From positions 730,737-794,736 of the forward strand of contig JANWVY010000002.1 of the NCBI GenBank assembly GCA_025056455.1: a stretch of DNA of 64,000 nucleotides, given 5' to 3'. The position numbers and the translations under genes are program-made. How positions within the stretch are numbered: the first letter of the stretch is position 1; each line of letters begins with the position of its first letter. Shown in pieces: positions 44,478 to 52,961 of this stretch. The DNA comes from Bryobacteraceae bacterium (GTDB taxonomy: Bacteria > Acidobacteriota > Terriglobia > Bryobacterales > Bryobacteraceae). The notes under the pieces are model-generated. The model did no database searches. It saw nothing but the letters and a program-made list of their open reading frames with translations, and was not told where the DNA came from.

Positions 44478-45655
44478 TGAAACTGCCGCTGGGCTATCGC
44501 TATGCCGCTGTCTACGCCGGCATTCGTAAGACGGTAAAAGATGATCTCGCTTTGATTGTTTCGGATTTACCAGCCGCGACCGCGGGCGTGTTTACACAAA
44601 ACCGCGCATGCGCTGCGCCGGTGCGCTTATGCCAGCGCCATTTGAAAATCTCCCGGGGAACAGCCTCGGCCATTCTGGTGAACGCGGGCAACGCCAACTG
44701 CGCGACGCGGACAGGGGAGAAAGTGGCTGCGGTCACGGCCAAGGCCGTGGCAAAAATGCAAGGTATTCCGATCAACCAGGTGCTGGTTGCCTCCACCGGT
44801 GTGATTGGCGTTGAGCTGGACGCATCGCTCATTCTGAAGGCTCTGCCGGCGCTTCGCAACCGGCTGTCGAGTTCGAATTTTGAGCAAGTGAGCCGGGCGA
44901 TTATGACCACCGATACGCGGCCCAAAACGGCCTGGGCAGAAGTCGAGCTGGCGCGAGGCGCTGTGAATTTGGCTGGCATGACGAAGGGGGCGGGCATGAT
45001 CATGCCCATGATGGCCACGACATTAGGCTTCATTTTGACCGATGCCGCCACGAGCGCCGCAACTCTCAGAGGCATGTTGCGCGAGGCCTGCGAGCACAGC
45101 TACAACCGGATTTCGGTGGACGGGGACACCTCGACCAACGACACTGTGCTGTTGCTCGCCAACGGGGCATCTGGAAATAAGATCACCAAGAAGGACCAAG
45201 AAAATTTTTTGGGGGCGCTTACTCACCTGATGCAGGATCTCGCCCAGCAGATTGTGCGCGATGGCGAAGGGGCGCGCAAACTGGTCACCATTGAGGTGGA
45301 AGGCGCACGAACGGACCAAGACGCGGCCCGGCTAGCGCGGACCATCGCCAACTCGCCGCTGGTGAAGACCGCCATTGCCGGATCCGATCCGAACTGGGGC
45401 CGGATTCTGTGCGCAGCGGGCAATGCTGGAGTTGCCTTTGAACCTTCGAAGGTGGATATTTACTTTCAACAAGTGCGGGTGTGCCGGGAGGGACTCGCCG
45501 CACCGTTTGATGAAGAGTCCTTGACGCAAAAACTGAATGAAAAAGATGTCGCCATCCGGTTCGTGATCCGGGGTAAGGGGCGGGGCTGGGCCCGCTTTTG
45601 GACTTGCGACTTTACCGAGGAATACATCAAGATTAACGGCAGCTACCGCACCTAA
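44474..45655 (+). CDS. argJ: Bifunctional ornithine acetyltransferase / N-acetylglutamate synthase
   Basis: A 393-residue Ntn-type protein of arginine biosynthesis. It self-cleaves before a threonine; the expected site is in MTKGAGMIMPMMATTLGF. The flanking blocks VNAGNANCATRTGE, MTTDTRPK and DGDTSTNDT are typical, and ANSPLVKTAIAGSDPNWGRI is strongly conserved. ATG at 44474 overlaps the fmt stop and opens with MMKLPLGYRYAAVYAGI. Whether it is bifunctional or only transfers acetyl between ornithine and glutamate cannot be told. Confidence 0.94.
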   Translation: MMKLPLGYRYAAVYAGIRKTVKDDLALIVSDLPAATAGVFTQNRACAAPVRLCQRHLKISRGTASAILVNAGNANCATRTGEKVAAVTAKAVAKMQGIPINQVLVASTGVIGVELDASLILKALPALRNRLSSSNFEQVSRAIMTTDTRPKTAWAEVELARGAVNLAGMTKGAGMIMPMMATTLGFILTDAATSAATLRGMLREACEHSYNRISVDGDTSTNDTVLLLANGASGNKITKKDQENFLGALTHLMQDLAQQIVRDGEGARKLVTIEVEGARTDQDAARLARTIANSPLVKTAIAGSDPNWGRILCAAGNAGVAFEPSKVDIYFQQVRVCREGLAAPFDEESLTQKLNEKDVAIRFVIRGKGRGWARFWTCDFTEEYIKINGSYRT

Positions 45656-46110
45656 TGCAGCGCCGGGCCTTTTTGCTTCAGTGCGCCACAACGGTTCTCG
45701 CCGCCCAGCAGCCAGGCAGCGTGAGGCAGGAGTTTACCAACTGGCTTGGTCAGTGGGCGGGAAACCTGAGCGCGGATAATCCTAGCAGTTTTATACGCGC
45801 TGTGGATCCCCAGATGCCAGGTCGAAATCTCCTGGCCAGCCACGTGGCCGCCCTCTTGCGAGGCTGGGTCGTCTCTTCCAGCGTTCAAATTCAATCCTTT
45901 GATGAGGAGTTGGGGGAAGCCTTGCTGGACTGGTCGGTTCATCTGGCGCCGAAAACGCCGCCCGGGGTTAGCGAGCGTCGCCGGGAATTGCTGCGTTTGA
46001 AGACGGTAAGACACAAAAAGAGGTGGCGGGTGGTACAGCTTGAGCCAGTGGATTTTTTCCGTCCGCCAGCGCTGGACGGAAACGGCTCAAGCGGTAGGAG
46101 TTCCCAATGA
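45655..46110 (+). CDS. Exported protein of unknown function, possibly NTF2-like
   Basis: A 151-residue protein whose ATG overlaps the argJ stop (TAATG), so it is coupled to argJ. The leader MQRRAFLLQCATTVLAAQ looks like a Tat or Sec signal. The C-terminal half (LAPKTPPGVSERRRELLRLK, then KKRWRVVQLEPVDFF) resembles the last strands of an NTF2-like fold; this is a weak, fold-level impression. The last 143 bases overlap the 3' end of the copper ATPase gene on the other strand. Function unknown. Confidence 0.6.
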   Translation: MQRRAFLLQCATTVLAAQQPGSVRQEFTNWLGQWAGNLSADNPSSFIRAVDPQMPGRNLLASHVAALLRGWVVSSSVQIQSFDEELGEALLDWSVHLAPKTPPGVSERRRELLRLKTVRHKKRWRVVQLEPVDFFRPPALDGNGSSGRSSQ

Positions 46111-48358
46111 CAGTGAGGCTGGAGACGACCATGGCGGCTGCAGCAAGGATGGGGTTTAACCAGCCTTGGGCCGCCAAGCCAATGCCCAACGTGTTGTAGA
46201 AGAACGCCCAGAACAAGTTCTGCCGGACAATGGCGTAGGTCTTGGTGGAGAGATCGAAGGCGTCGAGCACGCGCGTGAGATGGCTGGAGGTGAGCACCAT
46301 GGAGGCGGAACGCATGGCGAGATCTGTGCCGCTTCCGAGTGCGATGCCGAGATGGGCTGCGGCCAGGGCGGGAGCGTCGTTAATTCCATCGCCCACCATC
46401 GCCACGGTGCGTCCCTGACGTTTGAGTTGCTCAATCAGCTCGATCTTTTGCTCGGGCCGAGTGGCGCCCTGGAAGCGGTGCGCGCCAATTTTGCGGGCTA
46501 CTGCTGCGGTTGCTTGCTGGGTATCGCCAGAGAGAAGCCAGATCTCCATGCCGCGGGCACGGAGGCCGGTGGCTAGTTGTTGGGCGCTTTCTCGGACCCG
46601 GTTACCGAAGGTGAGCTTTCCGCGAATCACGCCGTCGACGGCATAGTAGGCGACGGTGTTTTCTCCGTGTTCTCCTCCGGAAATGGCTTCCGCTGCAAGC
46701 CAGCCAGGGGCGCCGACCTCGATGCGCTTTCCGTCAACCCGCCCTCGAATGCCCTGGCCGCGAACGATCTCGACCTCGCTGGCCTCTTTCAGCGTAATGG
46801 AAAGCTCGCGCGCACGCCGGAGGACGGCCTGCCCGAGGGGGTGCTCGGAATAGGCTTCTAGCGAAGCAACTTCGAGGAAATGGTCACCTTCAAAGGAAAG
46901 TAAGGAGAACTCGGCTTCGGTCACTGTACCGGTTTTATCCAAGACGACGGTGTCTACGCGGCGAACGGATTCGAGCACGCGGCAATCGCGCACCAAGATG
47001 CCGAGACGCGCCGCAGCCGTGACAGCTGCGGTCAGCGCGAGTGGTGTGGCGATGCCGAGCGCGCACGGGCAAGCGATCACCAAAACTGTAATGGCGCGGA
47101 GCAAGGGATCTTGCTCGGAGAAGGCGAACACCAGCAAGGCGACGCCGATGACAAAAGGAACAAACCAGCGCGAGACGCGGTCCACTTTTCGTTCCATCTC
47201 GCTGCGAGCGCCAATGGCTCGTTCCACCGCAGCGACGATCTGTGCGATTGTGCTGCCGGCGCCGGTGTTGGTGGTTTGCACCTTGAGGATGCCAGAGAGA
47301 TTGAGGCTTCCGCCCACGACGGGACTGCCGGCTTGCTTGGAGACGGGCGCCGATTCGCCAGTCAGCAAAGATTCATCGGCTTGGGAAGCACCATCGAGCA
47401 CGACGCCATCGGCGGGAATACGCTCTCCGGCCTTGACGACAAATACGTCGCCCGGGCGCAAAGCTTCAACGGAAACAAAACGCTCGGCGCCGCGCTCGAG
47501 CTGGCGTGCTTTTTTGGGAAGCATGCGGTGCAACAAACCGATGCTATGCGCGGCGCGCTGTTTGGCGCCTTGCTCGATCCATTTGCCGAGCAACACCAAA
47601 GTAGTGATGGCGCAGGCAATATCAAAATAGAGATGCGTGCCGCCGCGCAGCCCCTGCCACAGGCTGTAGCCAAAGGCGGAAACAATTCCGAGCGAAAGCA
47701 GGCTTTCCATGCGCAAAGCACCGTGGCGAAGGCCGCGCCAGGCGATACGCAAGACGGGCTGGGCGGAATAGAGGATGACTGGCAGCGTCACCAGGGCCGC
47801 GAGGATGGGCAACGAAGCTTCAAACGCCTCGAAGTATACGGCGAGATTCAGCCCCATGACATTCATCCAAAGGAAGGCGGCGACAACGAGCCTCACCAGC
47901 AGGTCCTTGTGTTCGGCCTCGGCGGCGGCTGTTTCTTCTTGCTCTTCGAAAGCCTGATAGCCGAGGTGTTTTACGATTTCCTGCACGCGACCGGCGGGTA
48001 GATATTTGGGGTAGTAGGCAATCTTCAGGAGGTCCGAAACAAAATGAACTTCGGCCTTGGCTACGCCACGTTGTTTGTTCAATGTGTGTTCGATGAGCCA
48101 GGCGCAAGCCGAGCACCACAATCCGGACAGCCGGTAGACGCGCTCTTCGATTGGTCCGTCGTAAACGGGGATTGGGGGGCGAGTTGCGGTTTTGCCGGAT
48201 TTCAAAATGGCGTAAACGGCGCGGCATCCGGCGCAACAGAAGCGGCGGCGAATTTCCCCTTCCTGGGATTCCAAGATGGTGGGACCACACTCAAGGCCGC
48301 AGTGGTCACACCAGATGACCGGTCGCTCGGAGCTTTGGTGTTCTCGCGTGTCTGTCAT
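45968..48358 (-). CDS. ccoI: Copper-transporting P-type ATPase, CcoI/FixI type
   Basis: A 796-residue P1B ATPase that delivers copper for cbb3 oxidase assembly. ATG at 48358 overlaps the stop of a 39-residue gene and starts MTDTREH. The N-terminus has a cysteine-rich region typical of FixI (CDHCGLECG, FCCAGC) and a heavy-metal domain LWCSACAWLIE. The membrane motif CPC is in VIACPCALGIATP, phosphorylation at DKTGTVTEAE, and GDGINDAPALAAA forms the hinge. The chain runs past the usual end (after SLTVIGNSYRL) for about 35 residues, overlapping the exported protein gene at 45655-46110. It is the last gene of the respiratory operon. Confidence 0.9.
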   Translation of the reverse strand: MTDTREHQSSERPVIWCDHCGLECGPTILESQEGEIRRRFCCAGCRAVYAILKSGKTATRPPIPVYDGPIEERVYRLSGLWCSACAWLIEHTLNKQRGVAKAEVHFVSDLLKIAYYPKYLPAGRVQEIVKHLGYQAFEEQEETAAAEAEHKDLLVRLVVAAFLWMNVMGLNLAVYFEAFEASLPILAALVTLPVILYSAQPVLRIAWRGLRHGALRMESLLSLGIVSAFGYSLWQGLRGGTHLYFDIACAITTLVLLGKWIEQGAKQRAAHSIGLLHRMLPKKARQLERGAERFVSVEALRPGDVFVVKAGERIPADGVVLDGASQADESLLTGESAPVSKQAGSPVVGGSLNLSGILKVQTTNTGAGSTIAQIVAAVERAIGARSEMERKVDRVSRWFVPFVIGVALLVFAFSEQDPLLRAITVLVIACPCALGIATPLALTAAVTAAARLGILVRDCRVLESVRRVDTVVLDKTGTVTEAEFSLLSFEGDHFLEVASLEAYSEHPLGQAVLRRARELSITLKEASEVEIVRGQGIRGRVDGKRIEVGAPGWLAAEAISGGEHGENTVAYYAVDGVIRGKLTFGNRVRESAQQLATGLRARGMEIWLLSGDTQQATAAVARKIGAHRFQGATRPEQKIELIEQLKRQGRTVAMVGDGINDAPALAAAHLGIALGSGTDLAMRSASMVLTSSHLTRVLDAFDLSTKTYAIVRQNLFWAFFYNTLGIGLAAQGWLNPILAAAAMVVSSLTVIGNSYRLSRFRPALADGKNPLAQAVPPATSFCVLPSSNAAIPGDAR

Positions 48359-48474
48359 CGCAGCGGCTTCCCGTGCACATCCACCATGACCGGGTTTGCC
48401 CGGCGCGCTCCGGCGTAGACAAACACCAGCAGGCCGAGGAATAACAAAAAGACAAAACCGAGAAATGCTCTCAT
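48355..48474 (-). CDS. 39-residue single-span membrane peptide in the ccoH position
   Basis: A short gene between ccoG and ccoI. The frame starts with ATG at 48474, reads MRAFLGFVFLLFLGLLVFVYAG (one transmembrane helix), then a short polar tail ending HGKPLR. Its TGA overlaps the ATPase start (ATGA, 48355-48358), and GAGG lies just after the ccoG stop, 14 bp upstream. In ccoGHIS operons this place is taken by ccoH, a small assembly factor with an N-terminal helix; this peptide is far shorter than CcoH (about 150 residues). It may be a reduced equivalent or a new assembly peptide. Confidence 0.6.
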   Translation of the reverse strand: MRAFLGFVFLLFLGLLVFVYAGARRANPVMVDVHGKPLR

Positions 48475-48488
48475 GGCTTGCGGGAACC

Positions 48489-49817
48489 TCACTGGGGGGC
48501 AAGAAAAGTCATGGCATGTTTGCTGACCGTTTGGTAGGGCTGGGCCTCGGCTCGAAACTGGAAGCGGCTGACTTCGGCCAGCCCAGCGCTTTCGACTTCC
48601 ACCTGAAAATGGACGAGCCGTGACTCGCCGGCTTTCACGCGCAAAGGACTGGCAAAACCCACCAGACGCGCCTGTGGCAAGCCCTCGACCGTGAGCAGGA
48701 GTTCGGCGTCCTGGCGGCCGCGATTATCTACACTGAGCCGGAACTGGTTCCGGATCTCACCGCGAGGGCCTTGGGTAAACAGCACGCCGCGGTCTGGGCT
48801 GATGCGCACCTGTACGGCATGCCGCATGGAGAGAGCGATGGCCAGGCCTGAAGCATAGAAAGCTAGCACCAGAAGCACAATCACCCGTTTCGAATCGCGC
48901 AATCCGAGGCGGCGCGGCCAGGATTGGGTTTTTTCATGCAAGGACTCGCCGTGCTCGCCCCAGCTGTAGTGAATCAGGCCGGGCTTCTTCAGACGCGCCA
49001 TTACCTCATCACATGCTTCGATGCATTCGCCGCAGTGGATGCATTCAATCTGGTAGGGCGACTTGCGGATGTCGACGCCCATGTGGCAAACGCGGACACA
49101 TTTTTTGCACTCAATACAAGCCTTATTTTTCCCCTCGCCGTCGCGGTAGGTAACAAGCAGCGTGTGCCGGTCAACGAGCATTCCCTGGAGATAGCCATAG
49201 GGGCACACCGTCGTGCAGAACTTCTGCCGCAGGAAGGCAAAGTCTAGAAAGGTGAGCAGCGTGGTGACAGCGCCGGCAAAGCCTCCCGCCGTCACGATAT
49301 CCAACGACAGGAGGCGGCGCAGCAGATCGCGAGGCTCGACAAAGAAAGAGATAAATACGAAGGCCAGAAACACCGAGGCTACGGCCAGCAGGGCATAAAA
49401 GATGGCGCTGGCCACCACTTTCCGCGTTTTGGCGCTCCAGTCAATGAAGTGTTTGTTGATCCACTTCCGGGTCCGCTTTTCAAGCGCGGTAGCGGCCTCG
49501 CCAAAGATCATCTGCGGGCACAAATAGCCGCAGTAGACCCGGCCATAGAGCATCGAGGCGGCGGCGATGGCAAACAGCAGGAACATCAACGTAAAAAAGA
49601 GAATGCCAAACTCGTTGATCCACAACTGCTGGCCAGCGAAATAGAAGCGCTGCTTCGGGATGTCAAACCGCATGACGTCGAAGAAAGGCAGCGCGACGAA
49701 GATCAAAAAGCAAAGCAAGTGAACCGTCTTGCGCAGCTGATGGTAACGCCGCGGCGGAGGCAGCAGGCTGGCACTCTCCCCACGCGGACAGGCGGGAGCC
49801 GTAGTGATCTGCGCCAT
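48489..49817 (-). CDS. ccoG: Cytochrome c oxidase accessory protein CcoG (copper chaperone/reductase)
   Basis: A 442-residue polyferredoxin membrane protein. Helices at about 33-51, 70-92 and 143-165 flank cysteine motifs CGYLCPQMIFG and CTTVCPYGYLQG. Two ferredoxin-type clusters follow: CIECKKCVRVCHMGVD and CIHCGECIEACDEVM. The C-terminal part, after another helix (VIVLLVLAFYASGLAIAL), is the immunoglobulin-like domain of the family. CcoG reduces Cu(II) for insertion into cbb3 oxidase. It sits between the TauE/SafE-type gene (3-bp gap) and the 39-residue gene (14-bp gap). Confidence 0.93.
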   Translation of the reverse strand: MAQITTAPACPRGESASLLPPPRRYHQLRKTVHLLCFLIFVALPFFDVMRFDIPKQRFYFAGQQLWINEFGILFFTLMFLLFAIAAASMLYGRVYCGYLCPQMIFGEAATALEKRTRKWINKHFIDWSAKTRKVVASAIFYALLAVASVFLAFVFISFFVEPRDLLRRLLSLDIVTAGGFAGAVTTLLTFLDFAFLRQKFCTTVCPYGYLQGMLVDRHTLLVTYRDGEGKNKACIECKKCVRVCHMGVDIRKSPYQIECIHCGECIEACDEVMARLKKPGLIHYSWGEHGESLHEKTQSWPRRLGLRDSKRVIVLLVLAFYASGLAIALSMRHAVQVRISPDRGVLFTQGPRGEIRNQFRLSVDNRGRQDAELLLTVEGLPQARLVGFASPLRVKAGESRLVHFQVEVESAGLAEVSRFQFRAEAQPYQTVSKHAMTFLAPQ

Positions 49818-49820
49818 ACG

Positions 49821-50501
49821 TCAGTGAGGATGCAAATGACATGCCAAGCTGACGGGGTTCAAGCCCCGCCACAACAAGACGGCTCCCATCAAGACAATGG
49901 CCAGCGCCGTGAGACGCATGCCCAGAGCAGCGTGTTTGCGCATCCAAACCTGGGATACGAGACCGATACCCCACAGTGGGATCGAAGTCGCCAGGCCGAA
50001 GCCGGCCATGGTCCACGCGCCGGAGGTCCAGTGGCCGGTTCCCAGGGCTTTGAGCAACCCGGCGTAGACCAGCCCGCAGGGCAACAGGCCCAACAACATA
50101 CCGGTGAATAACTTGGCCGTGGGCGAGGGAGACACCAGGAGGCGTGCGGCCAGGCGGGCCGCGGGGTTGATTTCCGTGATTTGGATGAGCGCGGGCTGAC
50201 GGAACCAGCCAAATAGAAATAGCCCCGCCACGACTAAAAGCAGGCCAGCGACGACAGCCGCCGTATTCCGCCAGGCCATCAAGAACGTGATGGATTGGCC
50301 AAGCCACCCGGCGGCTGCCCCAAGGCTTGCGTAGGTGAGGATACGGCCTGCGTGATATGCCCCAATCGCCAGGTTGCGGGAGCCCGGGAGAGCTGCGTGA
50401 ACTGGCGCAGTTACTGCGACGGCCAGCGGCCCACACATTTGCGCACAATGGAAACTGCCCGCTAGGCCGAGAGCAAACCCAAGGCTAAAATCACTCCACA
50501 C
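49821..50501 (-). CDS. TauE/SafE-family (UreH-like) membrane protein linked to cbb3 assembly
   Basis: A 226-residue integral membrane protein with about six helices. It starts with GTG at 50501, GGAG upstream. The first helix holds the metal-binding-like motif FHCAQMCGP (about 17-25), usual in the subgroup that occurs in cbb3 oxidase clusters and is usually annotated sulfite exporter TauE/SafE. A role in copper handling or cytochrome assembly is more likely here than sulfite export, based on context. It lies three bases upstream of ccoG. Confidence 0.8.
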   Translation of the reverse strand: MWSDFSLGFALGLAGSFHCAQMCGPLAVAVTAPVHAALPGSRNLAIGAYHAGRILTYASLGAAAGWLGQSITFLMAWRNTAAVVAGLLLVVAGLFLFGWFRQPALIQITEINPAARLAARLLVSPSPTAKLFTGMLLGLLPCGLVYAGLLKALGTGHWTSGAWTMAGFGLATSIPLWGIGLVSQVWMRKHAALGMRLTALAIVLMGAVLLWRGLNPVSLACHLHPH

Positions 50502-50528
50502 TCGCCATCTCCTCTGCTGGGCGGAGTT

Positions 50529-52475
50529 CTAAGTGGCGCCAACAGGCTGAAGCAACGCCGTGTTTGGCGTGGGAATGCGGACACATTCGCGGTAGTGTTC
50601 GAAACGTTGCATGGTGATGGCATGCGTGGGACAGCGCGAAGCGCACAAGGCGCAGCGGATGCAGGTGGACTCGTCCTTCATCATGAAAGCGCCGAGTTGA
50701 TCGAGCTCCTGGCGGCTGAACTGGCGTAGCGTGTTCTCATCGACTCCGAATTTCTCGCTGACCAAAGCGAGTCCGGCGGGATCCTCCGCCAGGGCGCCCA
50801 AGCCGACTAAACGAATGAGGCTCTTCGGGCAAATATCCACGCAGCCATGGCAGGCAATGCAGATCGAAGTATCGAAGACGGTGTTGATATTGCAGCGCAG
50901 ACAGCGGGAAGCCTGAGTTTCGGCCTCCTGGCGCGTGAAGTTGATTTCGGTGACTGCAAGCGAGGTGGAGCGCAACTCGCTGTCGAGGGCGCGCGTTTCT
51001 TGGCGGGGCAACTGGTGCCAGCCGGTCACCATGGTGTAGCTCGCAGGGGTCCACTTTTTGCGAACCACGACATCGGTGCGAGAACCGGTCAGAAAGTCGT
51101 GCATCGAGCGGGCGGCAATTTGCGCTGAGGCAATGGCATGGATGAACAGCTTCGGCCCATGGGCGATATCGCCACAAGCGAAAACGTCCGGGGCCGTAGT
51201 CTGGTAGGTCTCAGGGTTGACTTTGATGAGCCCGCGGGCCGTTTCAACGCCATCCTCCGGGGAGAGGAAGGAAAGGTCAGACGACTGGCCGATGGCGAAG
51301 AGAACGGTATCGGCCTCAATGTCTTCCACGGTGTGGGGGTCAAACTGCGGGTTGAACTTCCCGTCCTCGTCGAAGACGCGGAGGCATTTCATGACGCGCA
51401 AGGCCTTGATCTTGCCTTTTTCAATCACGACTTGCTGGGGGCCCCACCCATTGTACAGACGAATCCCCTCTTCTTCGCCTTCTTCAATCTCGCGAACATC
51501 AGCGGGCATTTCGTGGCGTTTTTCAAGGCAGACCACGGCGACGGACTTATCGCCGCTCATTCGCAGGGCGGAGCGGGCAACGTCATAGGCGGTTTTTTCG
51601 CCGCGCTCCATCTCTGCAACCTGCTCTTCGCGAGACTCAAAGGCCTCAAATGGCCGAATTGCGGAACGCGCGACATCATAGGCGACATTCCCCCCTCCAA
51701 TAACGACGATTTTCCGTCCGAGCGGGAGCGGTTTCCCTTCGTTAAAGGAGCGCAGGAACTCGAGGCCATCATAGACGGCTGGATGGTCCGATCCTGGAAT
51801 GGGCAACTTCCTTCCTTTTGGCAAGCCAATGCCAAGGAAGATCGCGCGGTAGCCCTGTTTGCGCAGACTTGAGATGGTGAAATCGCGGCCCAAGCGCATA
51901 TTGCACCGCAGCTCAACGCCGAGCGAAAGAATAGCCTGGATTTCATGGCGCACGACGTCGCGTGGCAGGCGAAAAATTGGAACACCCACGGTCAGCATGC
52001 CGCCTGGTTCTGAATGCGCCTCGAAGACGGTCACCTTGTAGCCGATTTGGGCCAGGTCGTGGGCGACGGTTAGACCCGAGACGCCTGCTCCCACTACGGC
52101 GATAGGGAGCTGATTGCCCGAACCGGGGGGCAACATCCGGCGGTCACAGGCTTCTTTATAGAGGGTGTAATCGCCCGTTTCCGGCCCATACATTTCATTG
52201 ACGAACCGCTTTAACGCGCGAATGGTGACCGGCGAATCCACCGCGCCACGGCGACAGTTGAGTTCACAAGGAGCGCCGCACACACGGCCGCAAATGGAGA
52301 CGAACGGGTTCGTGGCGCGAGCGATGCGGAAGGCGTCTTCATAACGGCCTTCAGCGATGGCAGTCACGTAACCACACGCATCGGTATGCACGGGGCAGGC
52401 ATCCTGACACTTCACCATCCGCACCCAGTAGTCGGTTGCATCTGGCGGCTGAACGGCATAGAGGGCCTGACCCAT
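50529..52475 (-). CDS. GltD-like NAD(P)H-linked Fe-S flavoprotein
   Basis: A 648-residue oxidoreductase related to the glutamate synthase small subunit. N-terminal cluster cysteines: CQDACPVHTDAC (23-34) and CGRVCGAPCELNC (62-74). FAD site VVGAGVSGLTVAHDL (127-141). A second Rossmann motif VVIGGGNVAYDVARSA (257-272) for NAD(P)H is followed by a 31-residue insertion that repeats AYDVARSA. FAD end motif FACGDIAHG. The C-terminus adds two ferredoxin-like clusters (CIACHGCVDICP and CIRCALCASRCP). No glutamate synthase large subunit is present. Its place inside the cbb3 operon suggests electron exchange with the respiratory chain or assembly of redox centres. Reaction unknown. Confidence 0.82.
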   Translation of the reverse strand: MGQALYAVQPPDATDYWVRMVKCQDACPVHTDACGYVTAIAEGRYEDAFRIARATNPFVSICGRVCGAPCELNCRRGAVDSPVTIRALKRFVNEMYGPETGDYTLYKEACDRRMLPPGSGNQLPIAVVGAGVSGLTVAHDLAQIGYKVTVFEAHSEPGGMLTVGVPIFRLPRDVVRHEIQAILSLGVELRCNMRLGRDFTISSLRKQGYRAIFLGIGLPKGRKLPIPGSDHPAVYDGLEFLRSFNEGKPLPLGRKIVVIGGGNVAYDVARSAIRPFEAFESREEQVAEMERGEKTAYDVARSALRMSGDKSVAVVCLEKRHEMPADVREIEEGEEEGIRLYNGWGPQQVVIEKGKIKALRVMKCLRVFDEDGKFNPQFDPHTVEDIEADTVLFAIGQSSDLSFLSPEDGVETARGLIKVNPETYQTTAPDVFACGDIAHGPKLFIHAIASAQIAARSMHDFLTGSRTDVVVRKKWTPASYTMVTGWHQLPRQETRALDSELRSTSLAVTEINFTRQEAETQASRCLRCNINTVFDTSICIACHGCVDICPKSLIRLVGLGALAEDPAGLALVSEKFGVDENTLRQFSRQELDQLGAFMMKDESTCIRCALCASRCPTHAITMQRFEHYRECVRIPTPNTALLQPVGAT

Positions 52476-52483
52476 AGGGCGAA

Positions 52484-52789
52484 CTAATCCTCCATTTTGC
52501 GGAATGCAAAGGCAATGACGGCGGCAAAGAAAAGTGCGGCCAGAGCAGCCACCAGGTACATGAGGGTATCGGCAGTGGCCGTCGCTGAGTTAAACTCGCG
52601 CACCAGGGCGCCGCGGTCTGGGTGCTGGATCTCGCCGTTCCGATACAGGATGCAGTAGCCGACGGTTCCGAGGGCGATGCAAACGTAGGCTAGTTTGAGA
52701 AAACTCGGAACACTGGTGTGCTCGCGTTCTGTGATCCAGCCGCCTGCGTATTCCTTGATGTCCTTTTGTGGCTGGTTGCTAACTGCCAT
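52484..52789 (-). CDS. CcoP-like membrane anchor without haem domains
   Basis: A 101-residue protein with two predicted helices (about 30-48 and 73-94). The N-terminal sequence KEYAGGWITEREHTSVPSFLKL, followed directly by a helix, resembles the start of CcoP, which has an Asp/Glu-Tyr-x-Gly segment before its anchor. No CXXCH is present. It lies exactly where ccoP would be (ccoN-O-Q-P). I infer that this is the anchor part of a split CcoP and that the haem domains are on the heptaheme protein at 54943-56757. Its start overlaps the 58-residue gene. Confidence 0.6.
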   Translation of the reverse strand: MAVSNQPQKDIKEYAGGWITEREHTSVPSFLKLAYVCIALGTVGYCILYRNGEIQHPDRGALVREFNSATATADTLMYLVAALAALFFAAVIAFAFRKMED

Positions 52790-52955
52790 GGCCTTCAGCC
52801 TCCTCGTCCTTGAGCATTTGGTACTTCACGTCCTCGCTTGTTGCACCCCAATAGCCGTCGCGAAACGAGCGCAGGAAAAAATAGAGCGCACCTGCGAGAA
52901 ACAGGAAGAATAAGAAATAGGCGAAATAAATGCTGGGATAGGTGTAGTCTGCCAT
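52779..52955 (-). CDS. 58-residue membrane protein in the ccoQ position (CcoQ/CcoS-like)
   Basis: ATG at 52955 opens a short frame: MADYTYPSIYFAYFLFF begins a single membrane helix of about 20 residues, and a charged tail with FRDGYWG and VKYQMLKDEE follows. The stop TAG (52781-52779) lies inside the start of the next gene, an 11-base overlap. CcoO ends seven bases upstream, so the gene sits in the normal ccoQ slot. The tail also recalls CcoS proteins, so the subunit/assembly-factor question stays open. Confidence 0.65.
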   Translation of the reverse strand: MADYTYPSIYFAYFLFFLFLAGALYFFLRSFRDGYWGATSEDVKYQMLKDEEAEGHGS

Positions 52956-52961
52956 CGTCGT

